Assembly: GCA_024278775.1 (NCBI GenBank) | Contig: JAJRSP010000019.1 | Span: forward strand, 1 to 32,027 | Direction: 5' to 3' | DNA from: Planctomycetota bacterium | Lineage (GTDB): Bacteria > Planctomycetota > Phycisphaerae > UBA1845 | Length of the DNA: 32,027 nucleotides | In this document: positions 8,965 through 17,279 of the stretch, piece after piece | Numbering within the stretch: position 1 is the first letter of the stretch | Layout of the letters: each line of letters opens with the position of its first letter | Notes under the pieces: generated by a model | The model's database searches: none | What the model saw: only the letters and a program-made list of their open reading frames with translations | What the model was told of the DNA's origin: nothing | Translations under genes and position numbers: made by a program

Positions 8965-11136
8965 ATGACCGTCGCGAGACCGACATTCAGTGAATCGTGG
9001 TACAAGGTCGCCGATCTGCATCTGCGACCGGCTACCACTGTGCAGATTCATCGCCAGCAATTTCGCGGGCAGACGTGGTATGTCGCTCAGGATGCGTCGA
9101 GCAACGCGTTCTACCGGCTTAATGCAGCCGGCTACGGATTCATCGGCCTGCTGGACGGGCGACGCACGGTGGCGGAAGCCTGGCAAATCTGTAACGAGAT
9201 GCAGGGCGACGACGCTCCGACGCAAAGCGAAGTCATCCGCCTGCTGGGTCAACTTTATACGTCGAATATGCTGCACGGCGAATTGCCCGGCGATACGGAA
9301 TCGCTATTCCGCCGATACACGCAACGTGTGCAGCGGGAACTGCGAGGCATGTTCTCCAACCTGCTGTTTATCCGCATTCCACTGTTCGATCCGGATCATT
9401 TTCTCAACCGCTGGGTCGGAATCTTCGGCCTGATTTTCTCCTGGCCTGGCGCGATCGTCATCGGCGTCATACTCTTCGCGGGTCTGTTCCAATTAGCTGG
9501 GCTTGAGGAGGAGCTTGTCGACCGCAGTTCCGGCGTGCTCAGTCGCGAAAACATTCCCTGGCTTTATGTCTGTTTCGTCGTCACAAAGCTGCTTCACGAA
9601 TTCGGCCACGGGTTTTGCTGCAAGCGCTTCGGCGTACGGAACGGTGCAGGCGGTGAAGTACACGAGATGGGCATCATGCTGCTGGTATTCACGCCCATCC
9701 CCTATGTCGATGCGTCAAGCTCCTGGGTATTCCGCAGCAAGTGGCAGCGGGCGATGGTCGCGTCGGGCGGCATGATCGTGGAATTCGCCGTCGCGGGACT
9801 GGCCGCTGTCGTCTGGGCGAACACGTCCGAGTCCACGCTCACGCACACGTTGGCGTACAATGTCATGTTCGTCGCCGGTGTGTCCACGCTCATGTTCAAC
9901 GGCAACCCGCTGCTGCGCTACGACGGCTACTACATTCTTTCCGATCTGCTCGAAATTCCCAACCTCGCCCAGCGCAGTCGCGATTATCTGTATTTTCTCA
10001 TCAAGCGCTACGTGTGGGGAGCGCGAAACGTCATCAGCCCGGTCGTGCGCGGCGAGCGACTCTGGCTGTTCGTCTACGCGATCGCGTCCACAATTTACCG
10101 CACGATGATTTCGATTTTCATCCTGCTGTTCGTCGCGGACAAGCTCTTCTTCGTGGGGGCCATCCTGGCTGTGGTCGCGTTTGTCACCTGGGTCGTTATG
10201 CCCATCGGAAAACTCATCCGCTATTTGGCCAACAACGCGGAACTCAGTCGCGTACGATCCTGGGCCATCTATTCAACGACCGGCGCAGCCATTGCATTGT
10301 TCGTCGTCATCAGCCTCGTTCCCTTCCCCGATCATTTGCGTACGGACGGCATTGTGGAGCCGCAGCGACTCGCGGTCATCCATGTCGCCACCGACGGATT
10401 CGTGCGAACGGCTGCCGAGTCCGGTCAACGCGTTGATCCGAAAAACGGTTCACTCATCGAGGCAGACAGCGCCGAGCTTCGCGCCAAGTTGGCCATGCTC
10501 GAACAGGACCGCGAGCGCGTCGAAACGCGCAGGCGGTGGGCCGTTCGGGACAGCGACGTACCCTCCGCCCAGGTTTTCACCGAGCAGCGCGACGCGTTCG
10601 ATGAACAGATCGCCCGAAAACGCACCGAGTTCGCGAACCTCACGATCAAAGCGCCCTTCGACGGAACGTGGATCGCACCCGACATCGAACGATCCCAGGG
10701 TGCCTACTTCCGCAGAGGCCAACCCGTCGGCACCGTCGCGGACCTTGACGGCTTCATCATTCGCGCGACGGCTGATCAGTTCAAAGCGGCCTTGCTCATG
10801 ACCGAAGCCGCCCCAACGGTCGAAATTCGCGTGCGCACGCGCCCCGATATCGAAGTGCCGGGCTTAGTCACCGAAATACTGCCCGCCGGACAGGAACAGC
10901 TTCCATCGGCTGCGCTCGGTTTAGCCGCCGGGGGCAACGTTGAGATCGAAGCGAGCGACCCCAGCGGTCAAAAATCCGTTGAAGCGTTCTTCGAAATCCG
11001 TATCACGCCCGACTCGTTCGATCGACTCTTCGCAGGTCAGCGTGTCGTCGTCCGCCACACGCTCACGCCCAAGCCATTGGCCTACCAGTGGTGGCGAGAA
11101 ATCGCACAACTCTTCCAACAGCGATTCAAGATTTAA
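8965..11136 (+). CDS. PqqD-like / M50 zinc intramembrane protease / HlyD fusion protein
   Basis: A 723-residue protein. Residues ~20-105 resemble a PqqD-type winged helix (FYRLNAAGYGFIGLLDGRRT, then a helical end), a fold that binds peptide leaders in other systems. About eight membrane helices follow between ~145 and 450. The zinc motif is H211-E-F-G-H215 and the distal M50 site-2-protease motif is N314-P-L-L-R-Y-D320-G; both metal-site signatures are complete. After the last helix (~425-450) a HlyD-like periplasmic part runs to ~700, with biotinyl-lipoyl-like halves around VIHVATDGFVRTAAESGQRV and IKAPFDGTWIAPDIE. It resembles proteins annotated as putative peptide zinc metalloprotease. ATG 8965 is used; it has no strong Shine-Dalgarno. 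It ends 4 nt before the SecA-like gene, so the two are probably co-transcribed. I infer a membrane protein that recognises, cleaves or passes on an exported substrate. Confidence 0.87.
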   Translation: MTVARPTFSESWYKVADLHLRPATTVQIHRQQFRGQTWYVAQDASSNAFYRLNAAGYGFIGLLDGRRTVAEAWQICNEMQGDDAPTQSEVIRLLGQLYTSNMLHGELPGDTESLFRRYTQRVQRELRGMFSNLLFIRIPLFDPDHFLNRWVGIFGLIFSWPGAIVIGVILFAGLFQLAGLEEELVDRSSGVLSRENIPWLYVCFVVTKLLHEFGHGFCCKRFGVRNGAGGEVHEMGIMLLVFTPIPYVDASSSWVFRSKWQRAMVASGGMIVEFAVAGLAAVVWANTSESTLTHTLAYNVMFVAGVSTLMFNGNPLLRYDGYYILSDLLEIPNLAQRSRDYLYFLIKRYVWGARNVISPVVRGERLWLFVYAIASTIYRTMISIFILLFVADKLFFVGAILAVVAFVTWVVMPIGKLIRYLANNAELSRVRSWAIYSTTGAAIALFVVISLVPFPDHLRTDGIVEPQRLAVIHVATDGFVRTAAESGQRVDPKNGSLIEADSAELRAKLAMLEQDRERVETRRRWAVRDSDVPSAQVFTEQRDAFDEQIARKRTEFANLTIKAPFDGTWIAPDIERSQGAYFRRGQPVGTVADLDGFIIRATADQFKAALLMTEAAPTVEIRVRTRPDIEVPGLVTEILPAGQEQLPSAALGLAAGGNVEIEASDPSGQKSVEAFFEIRITPDSFDRLFAGQRVVVRHTLTPKPLAYQWWREIAQLFQQRFKI

Positions 11137-11140
11137 CCCC

Positions 11141-13099
11141 ATGACCACCGTACCGAGTCTAACCTGGCGCATGCTTTCCCAACCCGTCCAGCGGCGTCCG
11201 TTGGCCAAAGGCTTCGACGTGGTCTGGGAGCGCGGGCTTGGCATCGCTCAACGCATCCGCCGCCGTCGATCACACTTTCTCCACCGCGCCCGTGGAATCG
11301 TCGCGACGGAATCCGAATTCACCACGCTCTCCGACGCACGCCTGCGCGAAACGTGCGACGACCTGCACGCTCTGTTCCGCCGCAGCCGAGAAATGCCCGC
11401 AGACATCGACCGCGCCTTCGCCGTCATTCGCGAGGTCGCGTTTCGCCAACTAGGCCAACGCGCATTCGCCGTGCAGGTCGCCGGAGCGTTGGCGGTCGAT
11501 GCGGGATGCGTGATCGAGATGGCCACCGGAGAAGGGAAAACGCTGGTGGCCGCCATCGCAGCCGTCGCAGCCGGTTGGCGAGGCAGGGGCTGCCACGTCA
11601 TCACGGTCAACGACTATCTGGCTGAACGCGACGCGGATTGGATGAAGGGCATCTACGCATTCAGCGGCCTGCGCGTCGCGTGCGTGAAACAGGACACGCC
11701 CCCGCCCGAGCGAAGACAGGCCTACCTCGCCGACGTCACCTACTGCACCAACAAAGAAGCCGCTGCCGACTTTCTCCGCGACAGCCTCATCCTCGGCCGG
11801 CGACGCAGTCTCACCGACGTGCTGGTCGGCAACATCGTCGATCGACGCAATCGCTCGCTCCAACTCGCCCATCGAGGGTTGCACTGCGCCATCGTAGATG
11901 AAGCCGATTCCGTCCTGCTCGACGAGGCGGTAACACCACTGATCATCTCCGGCGATGCACCCAATGCCGAGCAAGTCGAGTCCTTCGCACAAGCTGCGGA
12001 ACTGGCCACCGAGTTAAACGCCGGTGAACACTACCGCGTCAACCACCGTTTTCGCGATATCGAACTCAACGAAACAGGTCGCACGCTGCTGGCGAAACAC
12101 GCAGTGCCGCTCGGTGGCATCTGGCGATCGACACGCCGCCGCGAGGAGCTTGTCAACCAGGCTCTTCAGGCCCGTGAACTGTTTCTGTGCGATCAGCAAT
12201 ACGTCATTCAGGAAGGCAAGATCGTCATCGTCGACGAATCCACAGGCAGACTCATGCCCGACCGAACGTGGCGAGACGGGCTGCACCAAGCCGTCGAAGC
12301 CAAGGAGTTACTGACCATCAATCCGCCGAAATCGACCTTCGCCCGCATCAGCTTCCAACGCTTTTTCCGCATGTACGGCAAGCTCGCGGGTTTGACCGGA
12401 ACCGGCGTGGAAGGCCGGGCGGAGTTTTGGCGCGTTTACAATCTGCCCGTCGTGCGCATCCCCACCAACCGCCCGATACGACGACGCAAGCTGCCCGATC
12501 GCTGCTTCACCACGGCCGACACAAAATGGACAGCCATTGTGAACGAAATTCGCGATGTGCATGCGACGGGTAAGCCGATTCTCATCGGCACGCGAAGCGT
12601 CGGCGACAGCGAACACCTCAGCGCCCGGCTGACCGTCGAAGACCTGCCGCATCGCATTCTCAATGCCGTCCGCGTTTCGGAGGAAGCACAGATCATCGCC
12701 GAAGCCGGTGCACGCGGCGCCATCACCGTCGCCACCAACATGGCTGGTCGCGGCACGGACATCAAACTCGGCCGCGGGGTAAGCGAATTGGGCGGCCTGC
12801 ACGTGATCGCAACCGAGCGACATTCCGCCGGCCGCATCGACCGCCAGCTCTACGGACGTGCAGGCCGACAAGGCGATCCCGGCAGCGCCATAGCGTTCGT
12901 AAGTCTGGAGGACGAGTTAATCCAGCGTCACGCGTCGGGATTCACGCGAATCGCCAAGACCATCCCCGCCAACGAAACCGGCCAGACGTGGATTTTCGAC
13001 CGCGCCCAAACCCGAGCCGAACGCCAAGCCTTCGCCCAGCGAAGAGCTGTGCTTCAGACGGATGATTGGTTGGATGAATTTCTGGGGTTTGCTGTGTAG
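11141..13099 (+). CDS. Short SecA-like translocase ATPase lacking the usual C-terminal domains
   Basis: A 652-residue protein that is clearly a SecA homologue. It has Walker A MATGEGKTL (~127), NDYLAERDADWM, the Walker B/DEAD box VDEAD (~252), a preprotein-crosslinking domain with IVDESTGRLMPDRTW and GLHQAVEAKE, LAGLTGTG, ATNMAGRGTDIKLG (~530) and QLYGRAGRQGD in the second motor domain. Ordinary SecA is 800-900 residues; after the SLEDEL segment this one has only about 60 more residues. The helical scaffold with its two-helix finger, the wing domain and the zinc-binding tail are therefore missing or reduced to a stub. Housekeeping SecA needs the finger to push polypeptide through SecYEG, so this is likely a specialised paralogue rather than the main SecA. 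The start is ATG 11141, 4 nt after the protease stop. Not named secA because the function may differ. Confidence 0.88.
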   Translation: MTTVPSLTWRMLSQPVQRRPLAKGFDVVWERGLGIAQRIRRRRSHFLHRARGIVATESEFTTLSDARLRETCDDLHALFRRSREMPADIDRAFAVIREVAFRQLGQRAFAVQVAGALAVDAGCVIEMATGEGKTLVAAIAAVAAGWRGRGCHVITVNDYLAERDADWMKGIYAFSGLRVACVKQDTPPPERRQAYLADVTYCTNKEAAADFLRDSLILGRRRSLTDVLVGNIVDRRNRSLQLAHRGLHCAIVDEADSVLLDEAVTPLIISGDAPNAEQVESFAQAAELATELNAGEHYRVNHRFRDIELNETGRTLLAKHAVPLGGIWRSTRRREELVNQALQARELFLCDQQYVIQEGKIVIVDESTGRLMPDRTWRDGLHQAVEAKELLTINPPKSTFARISFQRFFRMYGKLAGLTGTGVEGRAEFWRVYNLPVVRIPTNRPIRRRKLPDRCFTTADTKWTAIVNEIRDVHATGKPILIGTRSVGDSEHLSARLTVEDLPHRILNAVRVSEEAQIIAEAGARGAITVATNMAGRGTDIKLGRGVSELGGLHVIATERHSAGRIDRQLYGRAGRQGDPGSAIAFVSLEDELIQRHASGFTRIAKTIPANETGQTWIFDRAQTRAERQAFAQRRAVLQTDDWLDEFLGFAV

Positions 13100-13137
13100 A
13101 ACGGTTTCAGTTGGAGCAGTTCTGATCCAAGTGCAGC

Positions 13138-13163
13138 GAGCCGCGAACTTCAGTTCGCGCGGA
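13138..13163 (+). repeat. Extragenic palindrome, family 1, copy A
   Basis: The core is GAGCCGCGAACTTCAGTTCGCGCGGA with stem GCGAACT/AGTTCGC. It lies between the convergent SecA-like gene and the gmhB membrane tail. Copies B (21201-21226), C (30704-30729) and D (31644-31670) share the GAGC...GCGGA frame with changed but still paired stems. Confidence 0.75.
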
Positions 13164-13226
13164 TTTCCCAAAGTCGAAACCGCAATCCGCCTCGTCCGGG
13201 TTGAGAATGCGCCGCCACGCAACCAC

Positions 13227-13556
13227 CTACCCCGACCGATCGCCGGAGTTCATACTGATCGTCACGAGCTGAAGAAACACCGCCAAACTAAACCGCGTCA
13301 ATGCATGCCCCGACTGACCGGAGAACATCGCATACACACCCCAGGCAGCCACCACCAGCGCCAGCATCTGCACCAGCGTGCCGACCAGCCGCCGTATCGA
13401 AAAGTCGTCGTGCATCGCCTCGCGCTGTTGACGATCCAGCAGATCGCGGATTTCCGCCAGTAGCTTGGTTTGCTCCGCGTCGCCCTCACGACCTGCACCT
13501 TCCCCCCCCCAAAGGCTCGTCACGCAACACAACGTCGTCGTCCGATTCGCGTTCAA
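13227..13556 (-). CDS. Small membrane segment, probably the frameshifted C-terminus of the gmhB-like gene
   Basis: An open frame of 109 residues. It has a charged stretch (AEQTKLLAEIRDLLDRQQ) that looks helical or coiled-coil, then two hydrophobic segments (LVGTLVQMLALVVAAWGVYA and RFSLAVFLQLVTISM), so it would sit in the inner membrane with a helical stalk. Its only available start (TTG 13556) has no ribosome binding site and lies inside the gmhB-like gene. At the nine-G tract (13502-13510) removal of one G would join the phosphatase frame to this one without a stop, giving one protein of about 293 residues (counted from ATG 14109). I think this is the natural tail of the phosphatase, separated by a real frameshift or a sequencing error. 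A genuinely separate overlapping gene is the alternative. Confidence 0.55.
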   Translation of the reverse strand: MNANRTTTLCCVTSLWGGEGAGREGDAEQTKLLAEIRDLLDRQQREAMHDDFSIRRLVGTLVQMLALVVAAWGVYAMFSGQSGHALTRFSLAVFLQLVTISMNSGDRSG

Positions 13557-14109
13557 CGATCATAGCTGCCTCGATTATGGAACGCGTGCTGAAATCAGGC
13601 GAAGTCGCCGCCGACTCCACACCATCCGCCCGCCCGTTCCGAATCAGGATCGTCCTGCAACCCGCCGATCGACCCGCCTCGATATCACGGGCGGAATCAC
13701 CGATCATCCACGAGCGCGAAAGGTCCAGATTCAAGTCCTTCGCCGCCTGCAACAACATGCCCGGCAACGGTTTTCTCAAATCGCTCGCACACCGGTAAGC
13801 CTCCACTTTCGCTTCCGGGCCTTCCAGAAACGGACAGCAATAGATACCGTCCAGCTCAGCCCCGCCGCGCGACAGCAACGTACGCATGCGATCGTTCACT
13901 TCGTTCAAACGGGCTTCGTCGAAATACCCGCGGGCCACGCCCGACTGATTCGACACAACCACCACCCTGAACCCAGCCCGCCCGATCCGCCGCACCGCCT
14001 CAGCCGCACGCGAGACCAGTTGCACCTTATCCGGGTGATCGATGTAGCCCGAATCCACGACCAGCGTGTCGTCACGATCCAAAAACACCACCGGCGAACC
14101 CGCAACCAT
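13486..14109 (-). CDS. gmhB: HAD-family phosphatase, GmhB-like (heptose-1,7-bisphosphate 7-phosphatase type)
   Basis: A 207-residue HAD-IIIA phosphatase. The nucleophile motif is FLDRDDTL (D11, D13), motif II is VVSNQSGVARG, and the end has RKPLPGM and MIGDSARDIEAG (motifs III and IV). The segment from YCCPF to YRCASDLRKP is a degenerate form of GmhB's zinc-binding Cys/His loop. GmhB removes the C7 phosphate from heptose bisphosphate in the route to LPS core or glycan heptose; related HisB-N enzymes dephosphorylate histidinol phosphate, so the substrate is inferred. ATG 14109 puts the start just before the first motif; GTG 14148 would add 13 residues. The last residues (GGGRCRS) come from reading through a G9 tract and are probably not the natural end (see the small membrane segment). 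lpxK on the same strand supports envelope sugar work. Confidence 0.75.
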   Translation of the reverse strand: MVAGSPVVFLDRDDTLVVDSGYIDHPDKVQLVSRAAEAVRRIGRAGFRVVVVSNQSGVARGYFDEARLNEVNDRMRTLLSRGGAELDGIYCCPFLEGPEAKVEAYRCASDLRKPLPGMLLQAAKDLNLDLSRSWMIGDSARDIEAGRSAGCRTILIRNGRADGVESAATSPDFSTRSIIEAAMIVERESDDDVVLRDEPLGGGRCRS

Positions 14110-14170
14110 ACCAAAATCCGTCACACGACCAGATTCGCCCCACGCCACAGAGCGTGCCCAGGAAGCCTTA

Positions 14171-14245
14171 TCAGAGCCGCGACCGTAAGGGAGCGGTCCG
14201 CCCTTCTCGGGAAACCGCTCGCTTCGTACTCCCGTATTGGTCGCG
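14171..14245. repeat. Structured extragenic repeat, family 2, copy 1
   Basis: This element begins TCAGAGCCGCGACCGTAAGG and folds on itself: CGCGACC (14178-14184) pairs with GGTCGCG (14239-14245), GGGAG (14189-14193) with CTCCC (14229-14233), and CGGT with ACCG inside. The same 27-nt head occurs at 29136-29162 with one change. It occupies much of the gap between gmhB and the aldo/keto reductase; the rest of that gap holds nothing I recognise. Confidence 0.7.
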
Positions 14246-14317
14246 TTCAGGGTCGCGGATCCGTTCGGAAAACCATCTTCTTGAACATGCGCTTATGAAC
14301 ACATCACGCCCACCAAC

Positions 14318-15079
14318 TCAGCTCCGCCAACACCCGCGCACCGCCTCAGCCGCCCGCAGATTGGCAGCCAGATGATCCGCATTGAGCGTACCCACGACCA
14401 GACTCGAAATCGATTCATTCGACAACACAAACCGAACAGCCTGCTCCGCGTCGAGCTTCCCGGAGGCCAACCCTTTCTTGACCACCACCATCACGCCCCG
14501 CTCGCCCGCCTCCGCAATAACCGGCTGAAGCGAACAATCGTCCGCGTGGTACTCGATCATGATCGCATCCGACCACGAAAGCGCCAACCGAAATCCCTCG
14601 GCTGAATACCCCGAAAAACCGATCCGCCGCACAAGCCCGCGTTCACGAAGCCCAGCCAACGTCTCAGCCACATCGGTTTCGGCAAGAATGCGCGCGTCAT
14701 CACGATGGGCATGCACAAAAACAATATCGAGCACGTCCCGCTTCAGACTGCGCAAGCTCGACTCAACACTCCCGCGAACCGCCGCCGCCGAAAAATCATG
14801 CGCCGACACGCCGTCTGCGAACGTCTCGCCGACCTTGGTGCTCACCACATACTCATCCCGACGATGCCCGATGAATCGCCCGATCCGATCCTCGCTCAAC
14901 CCGTACGCTGGCGCCGTATCCACGTAGGTCACGCCCAGATCGAGCACGCTGTTGAGCAAACGATCAGCCGTAGCGTCGTCCGGCACGTCGTAGCGTTGCC
15001 CGAACTTCCCGCCCGCGTCGCGACCGATCTTGAACGCGCCGAATCCGATCGGGCAGAGTGTCAATCCAGTGTCACCCAT
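14318..15079 (-). CDS. Aldo/keto reductase family protein
   Basis: A 253-residue NADPH-dependent oxidoreductase-type TIM barrel. The four catalytic positions are visible: D54 and Y59 in DTAPAYG, K82 in STKVG, and H123 in VHAH. It is short for the family (usually 280-330) and close to the compact branch that includes L-galactose/D-threo-aldose-dehydrogenase-like proteins; the actual substrate cannot be told. ATG 15079 is chosen over GTG 15097 because it starts directly before the first beta strand. Its start overlaps the end of the FAD oxidoreductase gene by 19 nt, so the two are probably translated together as the last genes of the Memo-lpxK run. Confidence 0.85.
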   Translation of the reverse strand: MGDTGLTLCPIGFGAFKIGRDAGGKFGQRYDVPDDATADRLLNSVLDLGVTYVDTAPAYGLSEDRIGRFIGHRRDEYVVSTKVGETFADGVSAHDFSAAAVRGSVESSLRSLKRDVLDIVFVHAHRDDARILAETDVAETLAGLRERGLVRRIGFSGYSAEGFRLALSWSDAIMIEYHADDCSLQPVIAEAGERGVMVVVKKGLASGKLDAEQAVRFVLSNESISSLVVGTLNADHLAANLRAAEAVRGCWRS

Positions 15080-16248
15080 TGCGTTTCGCAATCCCACGGA
15101 GGCAATGAAACCTCCGGTCGAAGCCAGCCGTCGAACGCTTCAAGACCATCACATTCTTCCGACCCACACGCGCCGAGTCGCTCCGACACAAGCATAGCCA
15201 GGTGCGGCAACAGGGCAAGTTTCGTCGGCCAGGCTGTTATAACGTTGCCGTCCCGCAAAACCACAGGCCCCGACGGTCGCCCGCCGTCGTCCGTGAAACC
15301 TTCCCCGCGATCGATGCGATAGGTAGACCACGCACACCCGTGAAAATTCACACCCGGCAACGCAAGCACCAACTCGCGGCGAACGTGCTCCACCAACTCC
15401 GCCGCCGACATCGAAACACCATCCTCAGCCACCTGCCCACCAACCTGCCAAACCATCTCACCGCGCGCATCACGCGCACTCGTCACCGTCACACGCGTGT
15501 GCGCCCCGTCGATACAATGTCCGAACAAATTCGGCAAATCCCCACGCACCATCGCCATATGCAAAGGCCGACGCTGCATCACCCCCGTCGACAAACCTGC
15601 CAACTCGCGCAAACCAGCATTCCCCGCCCCCGCAGTCAAAACCACCTGACCAACATCAATCCTGAGCGTCTCACCCGTTCGCGGATGACGCAACACAACG
15701 GCTGACACGTCTCGCGCATCCGAACGCACAAACTCGACTTCCGCACACGAAAGCAATCGCCGCTCATGCCGCTCCGCCAACGTTCGCACAAACCCCACCG
15801 TATCGATCACCTGTTCATCCAGCCTGAACACATCGCCCGGACACGCCTGCAACACAACCGGACGATCACAAACCTCAACCTTCTCCGCATTGGAGCGAAG
15901 CCCGACCCGCGCACCGAGCATCCCCAGTGTCGATTTCAACGACGTCGTCCGCCACATAAAGCAACACGCGCTCCGCGTCGGCGTCCCACGAAGATCGGGC
16001 TGCGACCGCCCCGCAATGCATTCCCGCCACACCTCCGGCATCTCCCGAATCGCCGTGGCCGACGCCCGCTGAGAACCCGTAATCGCGTACTTCATCCCCC
16101 CGTGAATAATACCCTGCGACCCCACCGTCTGCCCGCCGCCCAGCGTGTCCTTCTCCACCAGCACCACGCGCAGACCCCGCCCGCAAAGAACATCCAGAAG
16201 CCACAACCCAGCTCCACCACCGCCGAAAATGACCACATCCACCTTCAT
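15061..16248 (-). CDS. FAD-dependent oxidoreductase (DAO superfamily)
   Basis: A 395-residue flavoprotein. It starts with a Rossmann dinucleotide fold, VVIFGGGGAGLWLLD (GxGxxG about residues 9-14) ending in VEKD, which binds the ADP part of FAD. GSQGIIHGGMKYA resembles the GGxR/K-type flavin contact of the DAO family, and VVLTAGAGNAGL is the second nucleotide-binding stretch. No membrane segment is seen. The family includes glycine oxidase and 2-hydroxyglutarate and glycerol-3-phosphate dehydrogenases; the substrate is not clear here. ATG 16248 overlaps the lpxK stop as ATGA, so translation is probably coupled. Confidence 0.82.
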   Translation of the reverse strand: MKVDVVIFGGGGAGLWLLDVLCGRGLRVVLVEKDTLGGGQTVGSQGIIHGGMKYAITGSQRASATAIREMPEVWRECIAGRSQPDLRGTPTRSACCFMWRTTSLKSTLGMLGARVGLRSNAEKVEVCDRPVVLQACPGDVFRLDEQVIDTVGFVRTLAERHERRLLSCAEVEFVRSDARDVSAVVLRHPRTGETLRIDVGQVVLTAGAGNAGLRELAGLSTGVMQRRPLHMAMVRGDLPNLFGHCIDGAHTRVTVTSARDARGEMVWQVGGQVAEDGVSMSAAELVEHVRRELVLALPGVNFHGCAWSTYRIDRGEGFTDDGGRPSGPVVLRDGNVITAWPTKLALLPHLAMLVSERLGACGSEECDGLEAFDGWLRPEVSLPPWDCETQWVTLD

Positions 16249-17279
16249 CGCCCGCACACGCTCGCCAAAACCTCGTCCATCACACAGGCTCCACCGTCCA
16301 AATAGTCAATCTCGATCGCCAGCACGCGCAGATCATCCGCAACGGATCGCGCCAACCCCACCAGTTTCACCGCATCCTTCTCCGTCGTCACCGCGAAGTC
16401 AGCCCCAACCCGCCGCACGGATTCACGAACCTCCGCCAAATCCGCCGGCGTGTATCGATGATGATCCCCCCACCATCGCCGCCCCACCACCGTCAAACCC
16501 GCCCGCACAACCGTCCCCTCGAACGCTTTCGGATTCCCAACCCCCGCAAACACAAACACCCTGCCGACCGCCGCATCACACCGATTCCCATCGACATCGT
16601 ACAATCCAGCCGGCGCGTGCCGGCACGTGACACTCCGCCCAAACCGCCCAACGCGCTCCATCAACGCGCTCAGCACATCCGCATCGACCGCATCCGCGCG
16701 CGACACGACCACCAAGCCCGCCCGCGCCAGTGATGCAACCGGCTCGCGCAGTCGCCCGCGCGGCAGCAACCGTTCCCCACCGAACGGGTCCGTCGCATCG
16801 ATCACCACAATATCCAAATCCCGCCCGATCCGCCGATGCTGAAACCCATCATCCAACACAATAACATCCGCACCACGACCAATCGCCGCCCGCGCACCCG
16901 CCACCCGATCCGGGTTGGCCACACAAATCGCCCCGGGCACCTTCCGCCCCACCAGCGCAAGCTCATCCGCAACCCCGCCAGCCGCCGCCTTGTAACCGCG
17001 CGACACAACACCGACCTTCCGCCCCATCCGCTCCAGCCGCTGCACCAGATCGATCACCAGCGGTGTCTTGCCCGTACCGCCAGCCGTAATGTTACCAACG
17101 GAAATCACCGGAACCTCAACCCGCTCAATCACCCGCGAGCCGTCGTCAAACGCTGCGTTTCGCCGCCCAACCGCCAGCGCATACACAGGCTCAACCGCTG
17201 CGAGCGCCCACCGAAGAGGCCGCCACCACGCACCAGCCGACCCGTCGATCGCTTTGGAATGAATCGAGGAAAGCGGCAT
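16245..17279 (-). CDS. lpxK: Tetraacyldisaccharide 4'-kinase LpxK
   Basis: A 344-residue kinase that phosphorylates the 4' position of the lipid A disaccharide at the inner membrane. The P-loop is SVGNITAGGTGKTP. Other family marks are VVSRGYK, LDDGFQHRRIGRDLDIVVID, LLPRGRLREP and the C-terminal TTEKDAVKL. The N-terminus (WWRPLRWALAAVEPVYALAVGRR) is the usual membrane-associated helix with YxxxxxxRN-like features. The start ATG 17279 shares its A with the stop of the Memo-like gene (TGATG), a sign of coupled translation. Its presence argues that this organism makes lipid A, which matters because planctomycetes were long argued to lack a typical outer membrane. Confidence 0.93.
   Translation of the reverse strand: MPLSSIHSKAIDGSAGAWWRPLRWALAAVEPVYALAVGRRNAAFDDGSRVIERVEVPVISVGNITAGGTGKTPLVIDLVQRLERMGRKVGVVSRGYKAAAGGVADELALVGRKVPGAICVANPDRVAGARAAIGRGADVIVLDDGFQHRRIGRDLDIVVIDATDPFGGERLLPRGRLREPVASLARAGLVVVSRADAVDADVLSALMERVGRFGRSVTCRHAPAGLYDVDGNRCDAAVGRVFVFAGVGNPKAFEGTVVRAGLTVVGRRWWGDHHRYTPADLAEVRESVRRVGADFAVTTEKDAVKLVGLARSVADDLRVLAIEIDYLDGGACVMDEVLASVCGR

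Noticed and set aside
6854..13099. Reading the cluster as a normal type I secretion system
   Set aside because: HlyD-type adaptors are present, but no ABC ATPase/permease and no TolC-like protein is encoded; the motor is SecA-like.
13138..13163. Intrinsic terminator of the SecA-like gene
   Set aside because: The hairpin has no T-run after it and the same sequence recurs elsewhere, so it is listed as a dispersed repeat.
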